Positions 33,624 to 46,600 of a DNA stretch of 64,000 nt are shown here, piece by piece. The translations under genes were made by a program, and so were the position numbers. How positions within the stretch are numbered: position 1 is the first letter of the stretch; every line of letters starts with the position of its first letter. The notes below the pieces were generated by a model. It was not told where the DNA came from. It saw nothing but the letters and a program-made list of their open reading frames with translations, and did no database searches. Origin of the DNA: Pelobates cultripes (lineage: Eukaryota > Chordata > Amphibia > Anura > Pelobatidae); NCBI GenBank assembly GCA_933207985.1, contig OW240915.1, positions 272,909,707 through 272,973,706 on the forward strand. Reading direction: 5' to 3'.

Positions 33624-34660
33624 CCAGTGACGGTTCCAGAACCTAATCTCGGGAGGGGCACTGGCAGATCATTTAAAGAAACAATCCAGGCACAATAACC
33701 ACTACAGCTTTCTGTGGTGGTTTTGGTGCCAGGAGTGCCATGGCGCCCTCCCAGAGTAAGTATTCAAACCATTTAAAAAACAGTTTGATAACTTACCTGG
33801 AGTCTGCCGGGATGGGGCTGTAGTGTGTATGTGTGTTAGGGGGGAAGTGTGTGTGAGGATCGCAGAATGTGTATGGAGAAGCAGTGTGTGAGATGGGTGC
33901 AGTGTATGTATGTAGGTCAGTGTGTGTGTGAGGGGGCAGTGTGTGTGTGAGAGGGGTGCAGTGTATGTATGTAGGTCAGTGTGTGTGAGGGGGCAGTGTG
34001 TGTGTGAGTGGGGTGCAGTGTATGTATGGGGGAGCAATGTGTATATTGGGAGCAGTGTGTTTTTGTGTGAGGGGTGCAGTGTGTGTATGGAGCGGCAGTG
34101 TGTGTATTGGGAGCAGTGTGTTTGTGTGTGAGTGGTGCAGTGTGTGTATAAGGGAGCAGTGTGTTCTTGTGTGAGGGGTACCGTAGTGTATGGTGGGCAG
34201 TGTATGTGAATGGTACAGTGTGTGTGAGGGGGTAGTGTATGTATGGCGAAGCAATGTGTATATTGGGAGCAGTGTGTTCGTGTGTGAGGGGTGCAGTGTG
34301 TGTATGGAAGGGCAGTGTGGGTATTGGGAACAGTGTGTTTATGTGTGAGTAGCTCAGTGTGTGTATAAGGGGGAAGTGTGTTTTTGTGTGAGGGGTGTCG
34401 TGTGTGTATGGGGGGTCAGTGTGTGTGATGGGTGCAGTGTGTGTATTGGGGGCAGTGTGTGTATAGGGGCAATTGAATCAATGCATCTCGATGAGGAACG
34501 TTCAGCGTCTGAACGCAGAGGGTGGAGATCCTAAATGTCGTCAATCTGGTGAATTCAGCCAAGGAGGCAGAGTGGGGCGGGGCCACGATGAGACCTATGC
34601 GGTGCTGGAATAAAGGTGAGTAACTCATCATTTACTCCTCTAACAGGGGGGTCCATCACC
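33624..34660. mobile_element. Composite repeat: possible hAT-like element with T2 piece and minisatellite
   Basis: The left edge reads CAGTGACGGTTCC (33624) and the right edge GGGGGGTCCATCACCT (ends near 34660), weakly complementary. No clear 8-bp duplication was seen. Inside, 33675-33760 is a T2-style block (AAGAAACAATCCAGGCAC, ACCACTACAGC), 33820-34470 is a minisatellite, and 34470-34620 is a unique right part (GGGCGGGGCC). The organisation echoes the 12809-14483 element, but the ends are too decayed for a firm call. Confidence 0.4.
33820..34470. repeat. TG-rich minisatellite
   Basis: Tandem units of about 30-40 bases built on GTGCAGTGTGTGTATG and TTGGGAGCAGTGTGTTTGTG. Open frames of 69-111 codons on both strands are repeat artefacts. 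Confidence 0.85.
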
Positions 34661-36163
34661 TAAACATTGCTTTATAACTATAGGAAATGGTGGTAGACTT
34701 GGGAAGGAACGGTTGTATATATTTCCATGGGGTGGATGGGTAAAGCATTGGCCAATTGTACAAAGTGAAAACAAGAATACACAGGAATATGTTAGGATCC
34801 AGTGGAAATAGTTACTGGGAAAGGAAATTTTAGGAAAGGAGAAAAGATGAAAGATACAAAGTTTAAAATATAGTCAGGAAAACAGAAAAAAAATATCTAA
34901 TTTTACATCATACAAATATAGAAACGGACGGGGAAAAGAGAATGAAAAGTCTGCAAGAAATAAAAGGAAAAGGGAAACTGGGATCTGTGTCAAATCACAA
35001 GTAGAAACAAACATGTTATACAGCAGAAAACTGAATAAAAACACCAAACGACATTGCTACCACTTTAAATCAAAACGTCAAAAACCGTTAATCAAATAAA
35101 ACCACAAGCACCATCTTGATGAGGTCTAATGTAAAGAAATAAAATGTAAAAAACAGTAGAAAACAGCCCTGAATGAAAAATGTTTTATGTTAGCAAGTAA
35201 CTGTTCTGGTTGTAAAAATTGACTATATGTTTTTTGTTTGTTTGTGTTACGGGGATAGATTTGTTGATTCGATGAATCCAATGCACAGTCCACATGGTAT
35301 TCGTAAATCACATGCCAAGTTTGGGCATTTTTACTGTACTATCAGCCTTGAGAAAGTCATAATAGACAAAAGCAGTTGGTTTCAGGGGAGGATGGCTGGC
35401 CTGTAAAATAAAGCAAAAAAAGAATGTTATACATCATGTGAAGAGTTTTTGAAAATGGTAGTGGTTTATCTTTGAAAATAAATTTACCATATCTCTGCCA
35501 AGTAGTTCACAAACACAATGACTCATATCTGAATCTCCTTTCAGCACCTCTCGTGGCACCACTGATAATGCTCTACTTTATTTTCGGCTGCAAACAGTAC
35601 GTGCTCACAAACAAAAGCCTACCACGTTACACTTATAGCATTCATTATTTCAGGTTGTCATGGTATTTGCTTTGTTCTCTCCCTCTAACCCCCTCCTATT
35701 GTGTTGCCTGTTTCAATAGGACGTTTTATTTTGTGGGTTACAGTGAGGATGACATTCAGTACGATTCACCCTAGAAAGAAAGGCATTTAGAAATGTCATC
35801 TTTTGCTATTTTTAGCAACCAAGTATCATGATGAACAATGGCTCGCGACATTTAAATACAACAAATATGTTGTTGCCTCTGGAGGTATTGCTGGACATCT
35901 TATACCGATACTTTATTTATTTATATGTAAAGAATACCCAAGCCACATGTTACTGAACAGTGAAAATAACAATTGTGCAGCTTAACCTTTGAAGGAAAGA
36001 GGGGAATTTATGACCCCTGTGAGCTTCAGTGTATTAAAAAAATAGCCATTTAGGCTATAATAACAACAACAAAAAAGAATTCTAATTTTTGTTATTGTAT
36101 GTTATATTAGAATCAGCCAAGCTTTTTTCCTGTCAACTATTTTGTTTATACCAAAAATCATAG
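34661..36163. other. Single-copy sequence, no supported exon
   Basis: Frames of 100 codons (35472-35774) and 60 codons (35803-35985) were inspected. Neither shows a recognisable domain or convincing splice boundaries. Confidence 0.35.
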
Positions 36164-36540
36164 TTAAAGGGACACTCCACTGCCCAAATACAAAATACAT
36201 TTTAAAAAATCACTGTTTGTAGATATACCTTCAATGAAAACATGCACGCATTTAATTGTGCATTTTAACACTGGAGTTATATCTAAAAACAGCTTGCAAA
36301 ACATGCATTTCTCGTGTCTGCTGCCTTTCACAGGCTTTCCAATGCAGCTCAATAAGAAGTCTTTGCAAGGCATGTGCTCTGGGCATTGCTGACTCTTGAG
36401 TTTAGTTCCTCTGAGCTGAACAAACCAGGAAGTAACAAGACCTGTTGTCTGCTTGCCAGCAAGGGTGTTGTGTCCAGGATAGTTAATAAAAGTGTTAATT
36501 TCTATTGAAATCTGAACTTGTTGCAAGATGAAAAAATAAG
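36164..36540 (+). mobile_element. T2-like MITE, GGGACACTCC subfamily, right end lost
   Basis: TTAAAGGGACACTCCACTGC at 36164. Interior blocks (CATGTGCTCTGGGCATTGC, CTCTGAGCTGAAC, CAGGAAGTAACAAG) match the reverse of 24604-25054. The 120-codon minus frame at 36164-36526 is inside the element and not a gene. Confidence 0.65.
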
Positions 36541-36558
36541 AACATATTCTTCACAAAA

Positions 36559-36569
<11 letters not shown>

Positions 36570-36606
<37 letters not shown>
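36570..36606. repeat. (AT)n microsatellite
   Basis: About 18 perfect AT dinucleotides. Confidence 0.95.
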
Positions 36607-36609
<3 letters not shown>

Positions 36610-36610
<1 letters not shown>

Positions 36611-37238
36611 CTGTGGATATTGAATTGTCTAATATCCTATATACTTGTATGACAAACAAAACCTCCACTTCAGTATGCTGCTAATATAAAACACAAGCTT
36701 ATTAAGGCAAGGAATGTATTGTACTTATAGTAGACAGAGCGGACAGGTATACCTTGGATGTTAGCAGCAGTTGCTAACAGCTTACACCACCACCTCTCTC
36801 TTCCTTTTAACGATATGAAATCAGGATACAAGAAAAGAAAGATGGGAGGTGTGGGGACCTTCTATTCTATGTTATCATATGTAGCACTATTAGATGACCA
36901 ATTGGGAGCTTCCATGTGTATAAATGAACGCCCCTAAAGAAGTTGTAAGGGGCAAAGTAACTACCTCTTCCAATGCACCGTGTTCTGTCTCCTAGCTCCT
37001 CCATTCCTAATTACATTTATCATTGTAAGTGTAACTATTAGCAGGCAGTACTAAATTGGGAGGAACACACATTTCCATGGGGGGCCTTCTCAAAGTGTAA
37101 TACTGCCGGAGGAACGATATACCGAAGACACAATGATAAAACAGTTACAAATTATTGCATTACATTTGGAATTTTCTGATAAATCATATTCCCTTCACAT
37201 TACAATTGAAAAGTATTAATTGTTCTACTGGGATGCTT
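36610..37238. other. Sequence without recognised features
   Basis: No ORF, terminus or RNA signature seen. Confidence 0.4.
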
Positions 37239-37538
37239 GTGATTATTATTATTATTATTATTAGCATTTATATAGTGCCAACTTATTCTGCAGTGCTTTA
37301 CAATATCATAAAGGGGACAATTGAACAATAAATTAGAAAAGGAACAGTAGGTTGATGAGGAACATGCTCAAACAAGCTTACAATGTAGAGAAGGTGGGGT
37401 ATAAAAACACAGTAGGAAGGGCATCAAGGGGGACAAATCCAAGTGACATGGTGGGAAAGAAGCAGAACTGGAGGGTGAGAGTGGCCCTTCAAGAGATGGC
37501 AAGGGACAGGTTTGTGAAATAGAAGTTACTCTGGGAAG

Positions 37539-38153
37539 TCACAAGAGATGAGTTTTGAGGAACCTCTTAAATGATTGAAGACTAGGGAAGAGTCTGATGG
37601 GGGTAGGAAGGCTGTTCCAGAGAAAAGGAACCATCTGTGAGAAGTCTTGCATGCGCAAGTTATCAGTAAGTGTGTGAGCCACAGACAGGAGAAAGTCACC
37701 AGCAGAGCCGTGAGAACTAGAAGTGACATACCTACAATTTACTGAAGAAATGTAACAGGGGATAGAATTGTTTAGAGCGTTATAGGTAAGGGTTAGTATT
37801 TTGCATTGACTCCTATAGTGTACAGGAAGCCAATGTAAGGATTGACAGAGAGGCAAGAGGTAAGATGAGCAACAGGACAGAAAGATTAACCTAGCAGCAG
37901 CGCTCATTACAGACTGAGGTGAGGCAGTGAGATTTCTTGGGAGACCAATTAGGAGAGCATTACAGTAATCAATGCGGGATATGACTAGAGGATGAACAAG
38001 CTCCTTGGCAGCATCTTGTGTAAGTAAGGGGCAAGCTTGCGAGGACAGGCTGATGCAGGTACCAGTGAGCGAAAGATGAAGATCAGTATTATGAGGAGGA
38101 AAAATAAGAAGCTCAGTTTTTTGAGAGATAGAGTTCAGAAAGCAGGTAGACAC
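37539..38153 (-). pseudogene. L2-like ORF2, C-terminal region, degraded
   Basis: 204 open codons corresponding to the C-terminal half of the reverse-transcriptase ORF. SRIDYCNALLIGLPRNL, SLHWLPVHYRSQCK and [19 protein letters not shown] align with the same motifs at 56.2-56.7 kb. A block of about 40 residues near the start (the [12 protein letters not shown] region) is deleted or scrambled. No start codon or function is implied. Confidence 0.85.
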
Positions 38154-38578
38154 CTAATCAGAGATGGAAAAAAGGCAACCAGTGATGCGTTCTAGGATAG
38201 TTTGGGAGAGAACAAGGGAGAAGAGATATATATGGGTGTCATCGGCGTGCAGGTGGTAGTGGAATCCAAAGGAATTAATACGTTTGCCACGGGAGGCAGT
38301 ATCAAGAGAAATCAAATGAGTACCAAGAACAGAGCCTTGTGGGGACTCCAACTAAGACAGGATGAGGGGTGGAGGTGTTATTAGAAAAGGAGACACTAAA
38401 TGAACATTGGGAGAGATTGGAAAAGAACCACAAGAGGACAGAGTCACAGAGACTGAGAGATTAAAGAGTTTGGAGAAGGAGAACATGATCAAGTGTCAAA
38501 GACAGCAGAGAGGTCAAGAAGAATTAGTATAGAGTAGTGGCCTTTGGATTAAGCCACAATTAGATCATTAGCTACACC
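38154..38578 (-). pseudogene. L2-like reverse transcriptase core, degraded
   Basis: The frame at 38154-38351 holds a decayed palm segment: [10 protein letters not shown] in place of [10 protein letters not shown] and [10 protein letters not shown] in place of [10 protein letters not shown]. Both aspartates of the DD pair remain. Upstream on the minus strand, translated pieces match the [10 protein letters not shown] region in shifted frames. The 5' truncation is near 38578. Confidence 0.8.
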
Positions 38579-40570
38579 AAAGGTCCACACCAATCATCCT
38601 AGTAACAGATTCCAAGACGTGAGCATAATAGAGATAAAAAAAAATCTTATATCTCACTCCTCTATTATAATATAAAATATAAACTTGGCTACAAAGAATG
38701 GAGAACCAGCCCCAAGATAGTGTTACCGGATCTTTAATGCAGTTCTAGATTCTGTTATAATGCTACCGTATCCATGCTACCGTTCTGGGTCCTGAGTGTA
38801 GGATAGATTTTCCAGATCCTTGATGCAGTTCCAAGTCCTCAGTGCAGTATAGTGTTACATGATTCTTCATGCAGTTCTGAGTCAGGATGAAGGAGCACAA
38901 GATACAAAACATTGTGAGTCCTTGTTGGCACTTCATACCTTATGCCACTGTCTAGAATAATATATGTAAGTAATAACCAAAATGTGATCACAAAATACCA
39001 AATATTTTCCATCCTATAAAACTACAATTATTTCATGTAATGTTCATGTTATAAAATAAGACACTGTTTATTTGTGAATTCTCCACACAATCAACATTTG
39101 CTAGTGTTCATTGGAATACTGAAACAGATAGACTTCATTATTCAGATCAGGTTTCTAAATTTAATTCTGGCATAGTCCAAAAGGTCAGGTAAATATTTTC
39201 TGGTTGAAACACTCTGGCTGTCCTAGTTAAAGCAGACCGTGCTATCTTTATCTGAGATATCTTCTCTAGATACTTTGCTATGCAGAGTCTACATTATAAA
39301 TACTATTTCTTTGATGTTACCTATTGTTATTCATTGTGTCATGAGAAAAGCTGTACTTCTCACTTAATTGGCATTATTGAAAAGTTTGTATTTTTTTTAA
39401 TCTGTTCAATTCATTAATGGATGCTGCGTTTAGAATCTGCTGCGCTGATTGTGACCTATGTCACACGTACGTCAGATTGATTGAGGGCATATAATTTGGC
39501 TGAGCGCTCTGTGAGGTTTTGTAGATATGAATTTCATTTCATTATCCATTATACTGAATACAATGCCTGCTATCATACAGTATGTACCATGTTTACTAAT
39601 TGACATCCCCTTTCATACATTTGAAGTTCTTCAAATAAAAAAAATATGCTAGTATCTTGTAACGTTAAGACTGCTGCACGTATTTATTATTCATTTAAAG
39701 CCAGTTCTAGATGGGATGCTTTTTTTATAATTAACTTTTTTTATCAGATTTTGTATATTTGAAATTTTTATCCAGGAAAATTAACTCTTTCCTGTCTCAC
39801 CTGACAGTTACTTAACTATCCGAAACCTCTGAACAGAATTACTAACCAGTGTTGAAAATTACTTAAATTCTATTGTCCTTTGTGTTACTGTTCAACTCCA
39901 CACACTCAAATGAGAAAGTGATCTCATCAGAAGTGTGGTAATTTCATAAATTCTAACCATTTACTGAGTAAATGGTTCTATAGATGCAGGAATTGGAGGT
40001 TAGTAAACATTTAACTACAATGTATGACGTAACTCTACATTTATTGGAGCTGGAAAAAAATAATTGACTTTACAATTTATACATCTTGGGACAAAGGACC
40101 TTCCTAAACTGCATACCCTGTTTATTTAACCCCTTTAATGTTGAAGGGTTTTTTTCTATAACAAATGAGCAATTCTCGTATGTTTTGCAATTTCTGTGTT
40201 CATACTATTCCTCTGTCTCAATGAGTGCACCTTGAAAATGAAATGCTGCTTTAAAGACTTTTGTGTCATACCATATTTACATCATTGCAAATGATAGGCT
40301 GTTTTAATTAATTCCATGTCCTATGATATTAACAGCATAGCATATCCATCAGAACACTATAACCACCAAGGAAGCTCCATAATTGCAGTGTCCTGTTGCA
40401 GTTGCTATGGCAGTGAATTGGAAATTGAGCAATAGAGTAAAATGCTAAGCGGTGGTCGGTATCAGTGGCAACAGATGTGAGCAACATACAGACATTAAAA
40501 AAAGGAAACTAAAGAAACCTGGTGGTATTTTTAGTCACAAAGATTCAGTGGCTTTTGACATTAATGATAC
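38579..40570. other. Mostly single-copy AT-rich sequence with a degenerate tandem
   Basis: 38715-38885 holds about three diverged copies of a unit near 70 bases, each with (GA/GC)TCTT-ATGCAGTTC and GGGTCCTGAGTG-like phrases. The rest is featureless. Confidence 0.45.
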
Positions 40571-41158
40571 TTAAAGGGACACTATAGTCACCAGAACAAC
40601 TACAGCTGATTGAATTTGTTCTGGTGAGTAGAATCATTACCTTCAGGCTCTTTGCTGTACACACTGTCTTTTCAGAGAAAATGCAGGGTTTACATTACAG
40701 CCTAGTGATAACTTCACTGGCCATTCCTCAGATAGCTGTTAGAGATCCTTCCTGGGTCATGGCTGCCTAAAATGCATCCAAACCTTCAGTGTCTCCACAC
40801 TCTGCATGAAGACACTGAACTTTCCTCATAGGGATTCATTGATTCAATTCATCTCTATGAGGAGATGCTGATTGGCCAGGGCTGTGTTTGAATCATGCTG
40901 GCTCTGCCCCTGATCTGCCGCTTTGTCAGTCTCAGCCTATCCTATGGAGAAGCATTGTGATTGGATCAGGCCACCACTTCTGATGATGTCAGCAGACAGC
41001 TTGTTTTTCTGAGGCAAACAGCATGCAGAGCTTGAATACAAGTAAGATTTTGCTATATTTTTGGAGGCATGAGGGGCCCAAGGGGGCTAGATCGTGGTTT
41101 TAACACTATAGGGTCAGGAATACATGTTTGTGTTCCTGACCCTATAGTGCTCCTTTAA
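40571..41158 (+). mobile_element. T2-like MITE, complete
   Basis: 588 bp from TTAAAGGGACACTATAGTCA to CTATAGTGCTCCTTTAA. Each terminal region contains a further local hairpin (AACTACAGCTGATTGAATTTGTT on the left; GGGTCAGGAATACA and TGTTCCTGACCC on the right). Internal blocks match the reverse of 9144-9684. Confidence 0.85.
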
Positions 41159-43016
41159 CAGTTGTTTTCTAGTGACAAGTCTGGATATGAGCTCAATGTT
41201 AGGCAACATAAAATTAAACATTTTAATATAAAATTCTTACCATGTGGCATGGTCCTTTTTATATGGTAATAGCTGCATCGTTAAAACTCACATGAAACAT
41301 GAGTGCACTGCGTTTAACATGTAGCTTGCTTGTTACATGGCTCTCTCATAGCTAACACTCTGCCTCTAAATAGACTACATTAGAATTGAATACAGTATGT
41401 ATGAAGTAGCACCTAAGGCAATAATTTGTTAGTAACGGTTATTTTTCTTTAGTAGCTTGGAGGGCAAACAAATCTGTAAAATTTTCATTTCAAAGGAGAT
41501 AATATTGCTCCTTGCTTCCCTATTAGATAGATTCATCAACTTGTTTAGAATAATCCAGGCACTAGAGTAACACAGAGGCTTATTGCAATAAAGGTACACT
41601 TTGCAAACATTTTTTGCTAAAGTCAATCTACATTAGAAAAGTGTTTTTGTGTTTCGTTCTGATAGATGTGTAAATTCTGCTATTAAGGCAATGCATTTGC
41701 ATTGAAAAAAATACATCTAAAAGCTTACAGTCATTATCTTTAAAAGGAAAACAAACAATGTTTTGTACACCATTAAGGTTCAAAGAAATCCACTATTATT
41801 ATTATTAACAGCATCTTTAACCCATATTATTGTGTGATACTTAAAACATAAGTGCATATTTCATATAAAGTATACGATGAATCATAAACCATATAGGTGA
41901 CTCAGTCATTTTCTGGTAGGTAAAACTATTAAATCAAGCATGTATGTGGCTGCATAATGACATACAGTTAATACATCTCCTTGACTCAAAACAGGCATAT
42001 ATATATTACAAAAGGCATTGCAAGTGTAAAATATGTTGCAAGCCCCTTCCCCCACCCCTCACATCTCTCATTTGATGATATACAGCCCTGTACTTTTCCT
42101 CTCCTTTTAAATATACTGATGTTTTAAGATGTCAATGTAAATTGTCTTAATTTATTAAACATTGTATGTAAATATACACTTTATAAATTAATTGTTGCTA
42201 AACACTTATATGAACTTTACCTGATAACATAAAGTGGTAATCGAAACACCATAACAACTTTGCTCTTTGCATAAGACTTAGTGTCCAGTTTACATCTTCC
42301 TAGTTATTTATATTGGAAGAAATGTGAAGAAATATCCAAAAATATTATAATCCCACTCTATTTCTTAAATAAATCATATAGTTGTTAGTAACTGCTAAGA
42401 ATTGAACTGCTGTCAAGTAATGAAATATCCCAGAAACCCCTGCTTTGGGAAGATTGTGCTGGTAAGAACTGACCGGCCAATGCTACTTTGTAATAAGGAC
42501 TGAACTCACTGCAGGTAGCAGCAAATCCTGAGAATTTCATGCAAAAGCAGGTATTCTAAAAGTATATTTTTATTTTATTTTGCTTATATAATTTTTAATG
42601 TATTATCTAAACAATACATTTAAGATGAGCTTTCAACCTAGCGCCGTACTTTAAAAAATAAGGCTATCAAAAAAAAAAATTAATTTGAGTTGTCGTCTTA
42701 AATCAATGTCGAGAAAAGCGTTGATTGAAATATTGATTTACTCATAATTCTTTGTATCTTCACTATAGCAATTAATTTTACTGACCTTTGTAAATTGGTT
42801 TGTTCCTGTGAGGCAAATGCTATAACTTCCATATCATTAATGGATAGCAGTAGAAGACGATTCCATTTAATAAACAATGTAATAATTAAACATTATTTAT
42901 CTCAGTATTGTATATCTCTAAATCACTTGTTTTTGTTTCTGTGTTTTTCACTCATTAAATCTCATTTTATTTGTAACAAAAATAATCTCAAGTAAAATAG
43001 CAATTGAATTTCACAG
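41159..43016. other. AT-rich single-copy sequence
   Basis: No repeat boundary, splice-flanked block or ORF above 66 codons recognised. Confidence 0.4.
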
Positions 43017-43516
43017 TTAAAGGGAGCCTAAAGTCCTGAAAACAACTATTGTTTTTTTTGGGACTATAAATTCCCTTCGATTGGTCTGATCACTGCCCAT
43101 CCCCTTTAATGTAAGAAAATGAATTTAAAGATTACTTACCTTGTTTTCAGTGATGAGACACCTCTGCCCCACCTGTGTCGTCCATGTTCTCGCCCAATCC
43201 AATGTTTCTTACAGAGAAGCATTGGGGATGAGTTACATGTGCGTGGAATAACCCAGCTCTCCTCCAGTCTATAAGCAGCATTTATCTACAAGCAACATTT
43301 GATTGAAGAACTGTTGTAATAATTTCTGGAGTTATAAACACCTCTAGTGGCTGTGAGTAGACAACCACTAGAAATGTCTTTAACCTTTCAAGGTAAACAT
43401 TGCCTTTTCTACAAAATTACAAAGCTTTACATTGAAGGGTTCAAACAAGGGTTCAAATGGCCACTGCACCCAGACCGATTAACCAAGTGTTGAAGGTGCC
43501 TTTAGTGGTCCTTTAA
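43017..43516. mobile_element. T2-like MITE, complete, divergent subfamily
   Basis: 500 bp bounded by TTAAAGGGAGCCTAAAGTCC and GCCTTTAGTGGTCCTTTAA. The interior shares only CATTGGGGATG, CACCTCTAGTGG and CACCCAGACCGATTAACC with other subfamilies. Confidence 0.8.
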
Positions 43517-43620
43517 TAAAAGGGGCATTCTAAGAACCAAAACAGCTTCAGCTTAAGGAAGTGGATATGGTGTATAGATCATGCCCCTACAGTCTCACTG
43601 CTCAATTGCCATAGTCAAAA
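43517..43620 (+). mobile_element. T2-like MITE 5' fragment abutting the previous copy
   Basis: Immediately after the TTAA of the previous element comes TAAAAGGGGCATTCTAAGAAC, then CAAAACAGCTTCAGCTTAAGG and GATCATGCCCCTACAGTCTC, matching the left part of 12859-13411. Truncated after about 105 bases. Confidence 0.6.
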
Positions 43621-46600
43621 CGCCCCTGTCTGTCGTTCACACTGCCTGCATTAAAAAAAATTATTTCATTTTCAATGAACAATGTAACATGTCCTTTATC
43701 TGAGATTACCCAAATCCAAAAAAGGAAAAAGGGGGAGTTAATAGAAAAGGTGTCATTATGCAAAAAAAATAAAAAATCTTGTAGAACAATATAGGTGAAA
43801 CAAGGCTATAGAAAAGGGAATCACTCTGAAATGTGATATTGGAGAGAGGGGATTAGGATATAATGAGTAGATGAGCATGGAAATTAATCAAAGGTAGACA
43901 TTATAATGGGACTGGAGAGGGGTAAATAGATCTGGAAGTCTTGTAAACCTCAGACGAATACAGTGGCTGATCCATAGTCTGTCGACGAGTGACACAGTAT
44001 GATAAAGTGGTGGAACCAAATGTATGTTAGGAATTATTAGGCTTGATAAAGTAATATGGACAAATTAGGGACAAAATCCAGTTATAAGGGTTTAAGTTGT
44101 GCAGTAGGGTGACATTTAGTTAAGGGTGTGGTGTAGGTATGCCTGGGGAAACGCTTGTTGGAGTAAAATTGGGAGAGAAAATATAATAGTGGTTGGATAC
44201 AAATTCAGGACTGGAGTAGTACTTGGGAGTTGAAGGGAGGGAAGACCTGTGTGAAATAAGGAGAAATATGTGTGTAATACATAAGGATAGGGAGACAAAG
44301 GAAAATACTACTCTATGTCTTTGGATCGTTGACAGAGTTTGGATTTGGCTGTGAAATATAATATGAGTAGAGTTGGGGAAAGGATAGGCCTCTAGTAGGA
44401 ATGTGAAGAGGAAACAAAATTAGAGCAGTGTTTGAAGAAATAGAATAGTTGAAATAGCTACTATAACATAGATTTTGAAATTGCATGATTGTGTCCAGTG
44501 CGTGGTTTAACATCAGTAATTCTAGTGTACTTTCTCCACAACCCAAATTTTTTTAGATTTTTTACTAAAAATAGTAAATCCTAAATTTTAAACAAAAATT
44601 CAGTAATGCTTGCATGCAAATCCTGTATAAAATGTAGGATTTGCATATTTATGTAACACCAAATTTTAGTCAGATTAAATCTGAAGAAAACTGATCAGAG
44701 GCAAATTTTCTAAATAATTTCATTAATTTTTGTAGGGGAACCGACATAAGCCTGTGGGTAGCAAAAACAGCCATCAATAAAAAAAATTTAAAAAAATAAT
44801 TTAATTTAAAATAAGTAAATAAATAATATAAATACAGTAATCTAATTATGTATATTTTATTTGTTTGGGAGTATATCAGACACCTCTGTCAATTAGCCTT
44901 TTCTCCTATATAGTTAGCTGTTTAAAGTGATACAAATGACAGCTTTTTGTAAAGATAGCTTCCATTTAAATTGGCAATTGTGTTCTCCCAAATTTGGTCC
45001 AAATGTATTGTAAAATGTTGGTTGTTCAGTATATACAGATAGGTATGATGGTGTCCTTGTTACTATGGCAACACATTGCTCACATACCCCAAAGGCCAGC
45101 CCTTAGTAAGTTGCGGTGATTAAAGTTGAGTTTCAAGGTAAGACTGCCAATGTGTTATCAGCAATAATAATGTGACGTCTCAGTGTAAAGAATACATATA
45201 GCATCTGCATCTCTTGATTTCTGTGCAGAGATTCTCCAGTGTCTGTTGAGAATAGTAACCCAGTGTATGGGGTGGGGGGGGGGGGAAGATTTATGAGTGT
45301 GGTGTGTGAGGAGAGTCAGTAGTGTCTGTAAGAAGATGTAATGTCGCACATATATTGGGGAAACAAAAACACTTGAGATTTGTGTTAGAATTGTGTATCT
45401 GCAGCATTCAAAGGAAGATAAATCTCTGTTTTCATTGATAGAGGAGAGAACACGGAGAGAGTGCATCTACAATTCTATTTAGCAAAGTGCAAATGTGGAG
45501 ATATACCTGTGAGAGGCGTCCATAGTTTTGCCATAAGCAGAGTAACAACCACCACTACAGCAGAAGTAGAGAAGTGCCCAGCCAGTAAGCAAGCTCCAAA
45601 CCCATCAGTTGTTCAAGCAAACTGTTTCTTAGTGGCAGTTCTGTAAAGTAGGAAATTTGACTGCTAGCAATAAGCCAAATACTTGTATTTCTGCATTTTA
45701 CTGCAAGTGACAAGTTACCACTGGGAGTTTAATTATGCTATGGCTTATTAAATGGTGAACATTTTGAAGAAGTACACTGCCAACCAATGTTTCTGGGTGT
45801 ATATATATATATATGGAAATGTATGCATTTAGAATGTACATATTAAAACACATTTATCAGTTAACATGCTATAAGTTGTATATCCCCATGGCAATGTATT
45901 CTTCTTGTTCAAAACTAACACATGCAGTGTGATACATCTTCAACGTTAACAGGAAGCATTTGGTCTATTTAATGTAGGTTTAAATAATAGAGAGGCTCCA
46001 ACGAGAATGCATTAGAATGTACTCGTATTCTAATTTGGCACGGCATTAATGTGTTTTTATAGAGTACGTAAAAATTCAATTTTACCCAGCATTGCATATC
46101 CTGCACATTAAGTTATTTTGTTTTATAAATATGGAATTAGGACAATCTCTGACAGTTCCATAGTATGTAAGGAAAGCAGGATATTTGTCTAATGAGATAT
46201 GGACTGCTAGGAATGTCCACCTAATGGGGATTTCTTACTAATGGCTGCAATACTTCTTTTTTAATTGCTACATTTATTATGGCTTGCTGTAAAGAGTATG
46301 ATTCATGGGTGGTCTCTCTTGTCAGAGACTCACGTAATCGACCCCTTAAACGCTGAGCTGGTCCGAATTTCTGGCAGTTCTAGCTGTGTGTGAGATAAAT
46401 GTTGCAGCACATGTAATAATATTTCAGAATTTTAACCCTTTTGTGAAAAGCGTTATACAGATACCCGTGCTTCTTGACCAGTCTCTTCCTGCAACTCATC
46501 TCTCCTCCTGAGACGACAGTCTCCCACGTTGGATGTGCAGGCACACCCAGGAGGATGGACTGAGGGGAAGACTTGTACAGCACAGAGAGAGAGCCTTGCC

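Larger units (their letters stand above)
37239..38578 (-). mobile_element. L2-like LINE, 5'-truncated, antisense
   Basis: Read on the minus strand it ends in a (AAT)n tail (37242-37262), preceded by AGCACTGCAGAATAAGTTGG, and it matches the sense LINE from about 55,570 to 57,000. Coding remnants are listed separately. Numerous indels and stops show it is older than the copies at 53-57 kb. Confidence 0.85.

Noticed and set aside
33702..34254. ORFs of 69-111 codons on both strands
   Set aside because: Products of the TG/CA-rich minisatellite.
35472..35985. Two plus-strand ORFs considered as host exons
   Set aside because: No conserved motif, no good donor/acceptor pair, and the sequence between them contains stops in all plausible joins.
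36164..36526. 120-codon minus-strand ORF
   Set aside because: Fully within a T2-like MITE whose relative at 24604-25054 does not keep the frame.
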